In this document: in pieces, positions 54,441 to 64,000 of the stretch
Layout of the letters: each line of letters starts with the position of its first letter
How positions within the stretch are numbered: position 1 is the stretch's first letter
Source of the DNA: Corbicula japonica
Lineage: Eukaryota; Mollusca; Bivalvia; Venerida; Cyrenidae
Assembly: GCA_038501625.1 (NCBI GenBank)
Contig: JAZAYU010000010.1
Span: 7,771,380 to 7,835,379 of the forward strand
DNA length: 64,000 nucleotides
Reading direction: 5' to 3'
Position numbers and translations under genes: made by a program
Notes under the pieces: model-generated
Seen by the model: the letters and a program-made list of their open reading frames with translations, nothing else
What the model was told of the DNA's origin: nothing
The model's database searches: none

Positions 54441-54590
54441 GTGCCCAAGGTTATAAAACTGAGCATGGAAACCAGTCTCAAATCTAAGGCATCTGATTGG
54501 CTGAAATGGCAACCAGTCGCCATTTCAGCCAATCAGATGCTTGAGATTTGAGACTGGTTTCCAAACTCAGTTTTATAACCTTGGAGCCTG
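54441..54590. mobile_element. Hairpin MITE copy, full length
   Basis: From GTGCCCAAGGTTATAAAACT to AGTTTTATAACCTTGGAGC. The arms are near perfect and centred on gcaaccagtcgcc. Confidence 0.88.
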
Positions 54591-55434
54591 GTTAAAGCTA
54601 GAAACTCATATTTAAATGTGTATTGTCTTGATTAAGAAAACAATATATTGACACGTAGAAAATCTCGTATCGTTCCTTCAAGTTTCAAATACCCAACAGG
54701 GGGTTATCTACCTAAAGCGTGTCAGAGTTTCACCACCCATATCCGGCACTAAAAGAAACCTGATTCTCCCTGGAATCTATATTGCTTTTAAGAGAATTTG
54801 TTTGTGTTAAAACAAATCGGAAAGTACCGTGGTGACAATAACAAAGATATCAAGACAAAAATGAAATTCACAAGTCTATGAATAAAATCACAACTCCTAT
54901 AACTTCAATTGCAGGCTGAATAAATTGAATAAATAATTTTAAAATAAGAAAGATTTACATAATTTGTGATATAAATATTTTAAGTTTTTGTTGGATATGA
55001 ATTGCCAATAGTACAATTTTAAATTATACCGTTAACGCTACTGAATAGAACTAATTTAATCAGCGTTACAAATCTCCGACGAGAAACACAAAACATGGCA
55101 TTATATTATTAATCTCGAATCTGAGGTATTATCGTCAGTTCCAGTATCAGTTCATTAAGTTACGTTTAGGTGTTACTTGTTACCTTTTTGGAAATTATTA
55201 TTATTTATCAACTATTTGAACATAACTTAGTACTTAGTTACATTTTCGACATATTTTGATTTTACAATATTACTTTTACCGCGAAATGCATAATCAGAAA
55301 TGTCGTCTGCTCAACTCAACGTCATTTTAAGGAGGGAGTTTAGAATTCCGAAAACTTCTTTGTTCGACCTGCTTTATACAAACTTTATAATTTGTTGTTC
55401 AGAAATAAATGAAAATGTAACTTTGAAAGCATCA
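54591..55434. other. 0.8 kb, nothing recognised
   Basis: No supported gene. The 62-codon frame at 55300-55488 runs into the R3 fragment and is not supported. Confidence 0.4.
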
Positions 55435-55670
55435 AACGCGAATAATATGAAAATATTGCAAGCCTGGTTTGGCTGGGACTTTTCATAAGCAATAATAGAA
55501 ATGCAGATTAGTGCCGAGGCTGCCCAGCCCCGTGATAGGAGCAACAAATTTACAGTGCAATGTTGATCCATCCAAAACGACGGTGTACAATTGCGATGAA
55601 CATGGAACCTTCAATGCAGTTTTTTTAAATATATTAATACCATTCCATGTTCAGCGGCGTATAGTCCGCA
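55435..55670 (-). repeat. R3 repeat fragment
   Basis: On the - strand: ATACGCCGCTGAACATGGAA, ggttccatgttcatcg, a shortened middle, and caagcttgcaatattttcat-like sequence. Confidence 0.65.
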
Positions 55671-58190
55671 AACGAGAACACAAAGTGCAGGCAGAAGTTG
55701 TTGATTTAAGGTCTTTATTGATTTCAGAAGCCTATGTTTTATACTTTTCAACATAAGCGACAAGGAAAGCCACTTTCACTGCATGTTAAATAATTGCAAC
55801 ACGTATTAAAAACATATAATGACGATTTAATTGACTGTATGTATTTAGAAACCTGTTCACAGACTTATTGTATACATAATAATTGTGTCATAAAAGTAAA
55901 ACGATAAGCTTATTGAATTATAATGACATTATGTTAAAAGATTGATTGTGTTTAGTATGAGGATAACGATGATATATTTCGTAATATTTCAAAATAAATA
56001 AAAATATTTTTGTATTGTTTTATTGAATTTACATTTGTTTCTATCTTTCGGCTAAAACTGACAATTTTTCGATTAAAAAGGGAAAACACGTGGATCTTTT
56101 TTACCAGAATAATACAAATTAACATAGAAGTCTTGTGAAACATTTCATGCCGCTTTGATCAAGTAGATGTCATATAATTCACCTACAGAAATGAAAAATC
56201 ACGGATTGTTGCAAATTATTTGATTATGCCATTTTGACCCCGGATTTTTATCGCCTTACTCCTTAATGGCAGCGCGTGGGGGTTGCGTTTTCTCATGATT
56301 TTTTTCTCATATTGGTAATTCCTTTTTTTTAAGGGAAAACATTTTTCAGCGTACATTAAAATGCACATTGAACCCTTATAAGTCAATCAGTGCTGTTTCG
56401 CAATGGCGTCCTTAAAAATTCGTTGATCACAATACATATACCTGTCGTGTTCGGTTGTTTACAAAAGTCCTTTTTTTATTATTTATTTTCGCTTTTTTAA
56501 ATTGCAAGCAGACTAACTTAACAGAGTCTAAATCTAAAACACTTGGTGAATAAACAGTTACAAAAACTTTTCCAAGAAAAGCTTTTTTGAGTCGGTAAGT
56601 ATGATTGGTAACGTATTTTTGGCTTCCTTCCTTGACACAAGTCTCTTGGAGATTGTTCAGATTGCTTTCATAGAGCAAGTTTTTGCATTATTAAATCGAA
56701 GTGTTGATGAACAACTACAAGAAATAAATCAAATTAATTACAAAATTATTGTAGATGTACTGCATTGGTTTTGCGTGTTATTATTCCATTACCGCTAATG
56801 AGCAGTCCCAAGGAAACCGAATTGGTATTTTCATAAAAATGATGTTTTATACATCAAATACTTCTTCATTTTTGAAATGTGTCAACAAAATATTTCACAA
56901 AGAAAACAATAAAGTATGTTAGCGTGGCAGAGAAAAGGGAACAAGTTGAGCAAAAAAAAAACAACAACAAAACAACAGATTGTAAACACATATTTGATTA
57001 TATTCTTTTGTTGTAAGTTTTGCTGGTTTATTTCTTTTTATAAGACCAACTGGGGATAGGGGTGGGAGTGTCATGAGCGATAAGTGGTTAATTTTAGAAC
57101 TTCAATAATAAAAAAGTAAAAATGCACCTAACATTTCTCTTTAACATTAAACTAAATCTGATGAAAATGATTGTCTGAGAGAGTTCAGAGTTGATTGCCA
57201 AATTGTAATCCTGTTTTTATTTTGTTTGTCTTATATTTTCATTTTAATGTATGATAATTTTAGACAAGAAGGTTCATACAAATATTGGGAAAACCCACAC
57301 CAAGAAAACACATCCTCTACACTGATAATAAGTATATACACCAAGACATACAAAAATAATGGAAAGGAAACAACGTAACGTTGTTTTTCTTTTATGAGGT
57401 CCTTTTCTCTACATAATCGCTTTTATTAGTTTAATTAAAACTATTATATATTACAAAATTTTATTTTTGATTTGGTAATGTGTATATACTGTTTAAATTA
57501 AATACATTTGGTTAAAATAGAAGAAATGTTTTCAATTTAAATTTTCTTTGTAAACACATTTTGTAGATGATGCTTTGCGTACTACCTGCAATGAACGTGA
57601 TCTTTAAACGACAAATGAAAGGGTGAACAATGACCACATAAATCAGAGCTAAAGATTTTTGTAAGTCACAGACGAAACAATGTTTAATCTTAAATGGTAT
57701 CAGCTTTGTTTTCCAAAAGGTCTGTTATAGCGTTTGTGACTTCTCTTAATATTTTTAATGAAGCCACTGTAAAGCTATTTTCTTTACAGTCGAGTTGTGT
57801 ATGGTGCGATTTCATCCTCTTCACACCTGCTGTGTAATATGTATGTTTAAACATTGAAGATGACTTCAATAATATTAGAAAAATAAGATAGTTATGTATT
57901 TGTTAGCAAAACAATCCTACTGTGTGTGTTTATAGCATGGTTGGCTGGGTATTTCCCTCGTTTTTGTATGGCTTTGCAAATATCTTTAATTTAAGTATTG
58001 TTTTGAATCATGAAACTATCTGATGGATTTCTAAAATAAAGGATCCAGTGCTCACTGTCGCTATTTTTGTATCCATGTTTATTGCAAAATCAGTTATGCA
58101 ATTTATATAATTTTTAAATTGAATTTGTCATGGAGAAAGTACCGCTGTATTTCATGTGAACCAGTTCTTTTCTAGACAAACAAATATCAG
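55671..58190. other. 2.5 kb, almost nothing recognised
   Basis: AT-rich. Only a faint R3 remnant (ccattaccgctaatgagcag, about 56780-56840) was noticed. No gene. Confidence 0.4.
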
Positions 58191-58300
58191 TTCGGTCCAT
58201 AGTTTTTTTATTGCCCATGAACTTGCTCATTCAAACCGAGCCGGCAATAGATTTATCATTTTTCTTATTTAGTGGTTTTCAAAGTGCTTTTTTATCTATC
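58190..58300 (+). repeat. R3 repeat fragment
   Basis: Attgcccatgaacttgctca, tcaaaccgagccggcaatag and gtggttttcaaagtgc match the family core. Confidence 0.6.
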
Positions 58301-59915
58301 AAGTAAAACATTTTTCCCATAACATAATGGAAATAGTAAGTGCAGCAGAGGAAATGACTGAATGATAAATCAAATTAAAATTTTATCTTAAAATAATGAG
58401 TGTCATCAATAAATATAAAAGCCAAATATTTAAAAAAAGATTACATTTTTAAAGAAAATAAAGTTAACCTACCTCTACACTGTTATATTTTTTTCCGTTA
58501 GGACGCCGAGATTCCTCTAGCGTTGTATGTGATACTTCTTCGCGACACGGCGGCGCTAACTTGCCAATTTATACCATGCCAAACCAATATCTTAAAAACA
58601 TATGCATCATGTCAAACTAGAGACGGGGGAGTATGTTTCTATTATTGAGTGACCATCCTGTGGTCTTTATGGATGTCGCTAACGCAATTGGGTGGGTATT
58701 GCAATTCCAACGACCATACAATATGCACGTCCATCGATAAGCATTATTCCTCCAGCTCAAAACCAGACATGTAAAATACGTCATATCTCATATTTGGTTT
58801 GTTTATATATATTTGTTTATCAAGCTGAGTTTATCAAACTGCCAAGTTTAATGCCAATTAAGTCAAGGGAAGGATTAAGAACATGAATTTGGAGAAAACA
58901 GCCATATATGGACAATTATGACAGCCATAATAAACACCAAGTATGTTCTGCCACAATAAAGTCGGCTTTGTTCGGTATTAGTGTTACAGTAATGTTCCTC
59001 AAGATCAGTATTTTTCTTCAGTCTTGTTAAGTACTTTGGGGCGGCTTGTTTAACATCAGTAAGTGAATAAATTTTGGAATAATCAGTCTCTTTAGATATA
59101 ATAACAAATTAATGTTGGTCAGATTTGTGAATGACGCTAGTGAAAACTTAAATACACAGATACATTTTCGAGGTTTTTAGTATTTTAGGTTGCAATAAAC
59201 TAACTCAGGTTTCCATTGTGCCGAGTGTTAAATTTACAATCATCAATGTAAATTTAGCATGCTTTATATCGACTTTATTCTTAGCAAAACACTAAACCCT
59301 ATTTGTAACACGGTATCGAATAATACTATAAGGTTTCCAAAAATAAACTAGTACAGACACGTACTCATACGCCGCTATTAATCCGCCCATACCCAACAAC
59401 ATAATTATAAGCATGAAATTTCATCCGTTTCGTTTCCTGACATGTTCTACCTCCCTGCAAATAAGCCACAATCGGTCTCAGTTTAAGGTTATATTGGAAA
59501 AATCTTTGGATAACCCGTTTATTAGATTAGGGTATATGCGGACGGAAGACAACAATTCGTGTCCAGGCCATTACTTCGCGATACAAAGATGGATTTCAAA
59601 GTAACTTGGCTCAACTGTTCAGAATGACAAGACGGTGTGTCGCATACAAACCTTTCCATTTACATGTAGGTACAAGGTCAAGGTCACTGAATAGAATTTA
59701 TTTTCTTGTTTTCAATATGTTATCCTTATTAGTGGAGGGACTTGGCAGAACACCCTATGATCACCATATCAAGACAATATGTTGTGCATCAGACTCAGTC
59801 TCTTACCTTCAAGGTCAAGGTCGCCGTTACTCAATATGAAATTGTCATCTGAGATTCCTGTCCAGGTTCTCCCTTCAATCATATTTAAGGGTATTTCAAA
59901 GTTACTTGACACATA
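58301..59915. other. 1.6 kb, nothing firmly recognised
   Basis: Short ggtcaaggtcac motifs at 59670-59690 and 59810-59830 recall the interior of the 12930-14154 element. No gene supported. Confidence 0.4.
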
Positions 59916-60098
59916 TACAGTGAAACCTGCCTTAGCAGCCACCTGCGAATAGCAACCACCTGTCTTAAACAGCCAGTTTGAATAGGACCTAAACTGACAT
60001 TTTGTTCTAAATTTTTACTGTCTTTAACAACCACCTGTCTTCAGCAGCCACTTTTTTGTTACTCCCTTGGGTGGCTGCTAAAGACAGGTTTGACTGTA
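59916..60098. mobile_element. TA-flanked MITE, 183 bp
   Basis: The ends TACAGTGAAACCTGCCTTAG and the inverse CTAAAGACAGGTTTGACTGTA form imperfect inverted repeats. The interior contains agcagccac / gtggctgct pairs. No coding. Confidence 0.75.
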
Positions 60099-60845
60099 AG
60101 CTCCAACAAAGACAATATATTGCACACAACACACAGCTTTATAGGTCCAAGCCACTAGTCAAAATTACTGCGAGGAGAAGAATAATGTTCTTGTCCTGGT
60201 TCCAACATCGTTATTAATACAGAGATATGACATATAATTGCCACGTAATCACCAAAACAATACAATATTTCATGAAGAAGACCATACCTCCTACCTCCAA
60301 GGTCAAGCTAATTGATAATAAAATATAATTTTCATTACAGATATTTGTTTAATAATGTATTTGTGTCTCTTTCCTTTCTACAGTTAGTAACCAGATACAG
60401 GCTTAGACTTAATACCATCTGGAAATTCCTCCTTTTCTGAATATTTTATTTCCTGGTAGATTAGCCATTATATTGAAAAGAAAAAAAAACTATGAAGCAG
60501 TGTCAAAAATGTCCTCCTCAAATTTTCAATATTCCAAATGATTACAAAGCTTAACAAGAATTGGGTGAATCTCAAATCATTGTAACAGGGTTACTTCCCC
60601 TGGATACTATCATACATGTACAATCATGAACAAGGTATGACGTAGGGAACATATTCTCTATAACCAAAAATTATTAAAATCTTCAGGATTTTGGAGAATG
60701 GGGGACAAAGAGGGAAAGGGAGCTTTAAGAAGTGTTGAAGGGCTAGAAAAATAATCCTCAGGGATGGAGGACAGTAGGTGTAGGCGGGGGTACAAATGAA
60801 ATATCAAAAAAATAAATAGTAACACATATTAATTTCTTAACAATG
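60099..60845. other. 0.75 kb, nothing recognised
   Basis: No supported feature. Confidence 0.4.
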
Positions 60846-61095
60846 TTTGTGTCACCAGACTGCTGTAAAAGTCTCCCTATACATTCGATGAATGTTGTTA
60901 TCAAGTACGACTTCTAAAGGAAGTTGAGCACGATACATATATCTATGTTAATACTGAGCTGCTCTCAACCCGGGGATAGGCGGCGTGGACAGTTATATGC
61001 CTTTCCATTACTGCCATTGACAGGTTCAGTAAAAACCTGCACTATTTTGATTATTTGATGTGTTTAGTGTCTTTCAAATTACCCTTTTTGTCTCT
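60846..61095 (+). repeat. R3 repeat copy with internal deletion
   Basis: The gctgtaaaagtctccctata / gttgagcacgata block here directly precedes the ctcaacccggggataggcgg block, so the two parts are joined in a different order from the tandem copies. Confidence 0.7.
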
Positions 61096-64000
61096 ATGTG
61101 ATATAGGTTTATCGTCTCATATTCGTCATCAGAATAATAATAACGTCCGCTGATGGAAAGTCAGTGAGCAGAATCATATTGTATAAAACGATGTTAGGTT
61201 TAAATTTCTGTTTTTATATCGATATAATTTATTCGAATAGAAAAAAAACAACTTTTTATTATTGTGCTCTAAAGGCTCCTAATAATAAGACGCGGAGAAC
61301 TTTTGATTAAACTCTTAACATAATTACTTTTAGCAAAAAGAGATAATGTATAAGTGGTAAATGAACTAAATTGGTAAAAAAAATAAAGTTATTTACATAG
61401 AAAACAAAAATTTTAATTCCCTTTTGTAGAACAACTCTGTTTTGTACATACTATACGTTGACATGATAGATGATTGCCTAATAATTATATGAACAGTTCC
61501 AACAGCACATACTTAACGGAAAACTTGACGAAATTTAAAAATCGGTGAAAAATAACTTATCTGACCTTATTTGTGTTGGAGGTTAATTTCGAAAGAAGCA
61601 GAAATTTCATCACTTCAATTGTTTGACAAACTGTTGATTATGGGTTCAATTGTCGGAAACATGCAGCTTAGGGAAATGTTTAGCAACACAAAATCACTTA
61701 CAAATGGCTAATTATACTTTCAGGGCTTCTTTACAGGAATTATGAAATCTTGTTGGATCAATGTTTGCGTCCAGACCAGATAAAATGTCAAAACTCTTAT
61801 CGACTTTGGATCTATGCCAATTCGTCGAAAGACACGTAAAATACGAAAGTCTAGGAAAAATATCCGACCGACCCGCCTAACACCCCTGAGGAAATTTTTG
61901 TCGATTTCAGTTTACAAAAAGAGAAAACAAACGTTTCTTTCTGAAGGAGAGGTACCACCAGCATTGAATAATTGTTTTGGTGTTAGAGGCAATGTCAGTT
62001 TACCGCCTGGTTAAGGTAAGCCATTCATCATTGGCAATATTCAGAAATCCAATTAATTTGTTATTTTCATTAAGAGTTATGTATATGTGATCTTAATTCA
62101 AAATTTTAAAAAAATTTACCGTCAACTTTTAGAAAAAATAACGTTTTACTTTGCCAACCCCCTCTATCTAGAATGGTACTGTAAAGCTAAAGTACTTATG
62201 CTACAGTTTTGCTTATAAAATCAATAAAAATGCAAATACACTTCTTGTTTTGGTTTTATTTTGTGTCTCATAGCATATATTATCAGATTTTGTTAACAAG
62301 AAAATACTTTGATGGGCATTATACTTTTAATAAAGGTGAATTGTCAAACTTCGGCTCATAGAACATAGGATTTTCAGCGAAAACAGCAAATAAGCGCTAT
62401 TAATCTATGATTTGTTTTGTTATTTTTGTATGTTCACAAGCAATGAGTGATACATACATTTTTCAGGCAATGTATATAGAATCATAAAACAGTAAATTAA
62501 ATTTTTTTTACCGTATATTTATTTCAGAAATGGTCAATAAATACTCCCCCCCCACCCCCGTTAGCAAAAAATCGCAAAACTGCTTTTTCTTGTTATTTTG
62601 CTAATTACAATGCAACTTTTTAAACATGGGAGTTCGTGAACTCAAAAATCCGTACGGAGGGTCATTAAGCATATTTGGGGCTGGAGGCGTGGTTAACAAC
62701 TGGTCAGTTTCTAGTGAGACTATCTGTAAACAGAAACATCTGTGATGAATGATAAGAGCTTAGGTTATAGAGTTAGAATTTATCTCTTTAGCAATGAAAA
62801 AAGATGCATTGCTATACAGAGAAGATAATATATTTATTTACAATTCTTTTTATTATTGCTATCAATCATTAGTTAATAGAGATATATATAAATCTCATAA
62901 AGAAACATATGCAGTAAGCATAAGTGGCTGACTTGCTGAGAGGTAAATAATAATATTGATTGTGTATGAGACAATGGTTTCCTAATACTATAGGTTCTCT
63001 TTAAATGGGGCATTTGTGGGAGTGATTTATCTCAAAGTATTTATCAGACATTGAGCATTTTGAAGCTTTCATCATAATGTAAAGAACTGATAAACATTTG
63101 TAAAGATTTTTCTCCCGCCAGGTGCAGAGCTAGCCATTCTCAGAGTTCATGACCTTTCTTGAGCTGTCAATCACACCTGTGGGGGGAAATTTGAATTTAT
63201 CTGTTATTTTGAAAATAATTTTCTGGAAATAACATTTCTAGATGTCAGACTTCTTTCAAATTTACATAATTGTAAGAAAACTCTATGGAGAATATGTGTG
63301 CCAAATTATAGATAAAAATATTAGTTATTTCATGAGATATTCTTGTTTTTTCTCTTTCTGTGTTCTGCTAGCAGACACCACAGAGAGTTCAGTACAAGTG
63401 GCCATTTTGCAGAGCATCTCCCTTTTATACCTGAACTCTGGCCTTTAAATAAAAAACATGTAGAGGGTAAAAAAAATTTCTTAATATACGAAAAGGGTTG
63501 AAAACACATTAAATTAATTATATAAACGTGCACTAACATGAACATAAGTTCAAAAATATGCCTTCACATCATGCGGTTAATCTCACATACACACCTAAAT
63601 ATTTCACTATGAATATTTCAGGTGTTTAGTTTCACTGAAGTCAATATGCTACCAAGAGAAGTTTTTAAAAAGACACATTTCAAATCCTAATTATTCCAAA
63701 ATAATGATACAACGTAAGGCAACATGACAAGTGCACATAAAACTGAAACAATACCAAATAGCTATAATTAAAAATGTGTGTTCACAATACCAGTTGATAC
63801 ACATCACTGCTGATGTTTAAAAAATCCACCAGCTTTGGAATCACTGTCTCTAAAGTCCTTTTCATCTGGTGACACGGGGCTGGCCTTCATTCATGAATTT
63901 ATCAACCATGCCATAACTTAAATCATAGTTAATTTTATACATGATACCAAAAAGAAATTCTAAAGCACTCCATAAATTATTCTTGTTGGGTAACCCCTTC
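61096..64000. other. 2.9 kb to the window end, no gene supported
   Basis: A basic 66-codon frame (61814-62014, starting MPIRRKTRKIRKSRK) ends one base before a donor-like GTAAGC. It may be part of a spliced transcript, but it has no recognisable domain. The rest is AT-rich without features. Confidence 0.3.

Overview
The window looks like nuclear DNA of a bivalve or related mollusc. It is AT-rich, genes are split by introns full of short inverted-repeat elements, and the one clearly conserved host gene is an animal JMJD6 orthologue. No rRNA, CRISPR array, bacterial operon or intact tRNA was seen. The species cannot be fixed from sequence alone.

Layout. (1) 1-15 kb: a complete JMJD6 gene on the + strand. 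Nine coding exons (1261-14975) splice in frame to 424 residues, with the Fe(II) ligands H188/D190/H274 in place. Intron 1 holds a LINE fragment split by a TA-flanked DNA transposon, plus a hAT-like MITE. Later introns carry TTAA-flanked MITEs, hairpin MITEs and a 1.2-kb element built of tandem repeats. (2) 15-20 kb: an intergenic stretch of MITEs, a 43-bp tandem array and a SINE-like fragment. (3) 20233-21306, - strand: a single-exon PhyH-like Fe(II)/2-oxoglutarate oxygenase with a C-terminal membrane anchor. It lies tail to tail with JMJD6. (4) 24378-33390: a 9,013-bp Ty3/gypsy-type element with gag, pol and an F-type envelope gene. Its two 508-bp LTRs differ at one base by eye, and it is flanked by a 4-bp target duplication, so it inserted recently. 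The env frame is broken just before its membrane anchor. (5) 33.4-64 kb: gene-poor DNA. It contains an undescribed interspersed repeat family (called R3 here), more hairpin MITEs, a perfectly duplicated 160-bp palindrome, a second element built of ~150-bp tandem repeats, and one candidate secreted cysteine-rich peptide gene (50669-50953, - strand).

The two host enzymes share chemistry (iron and 2-oxoglutarate) but nothing shows that they work together. JMJD6 is a nuclear oxygenase acting on lysine/arginine of proteins such as splicing factors; the PhyH-like protein is probably membrane-bound. The strongest candidate for an interesting system is the env-bearing retroelement. It keeps a complete set of motifs in gag and pol and has visible splice signals for a separate env message. 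All alignments and identity statements were made by eye, with no database search.
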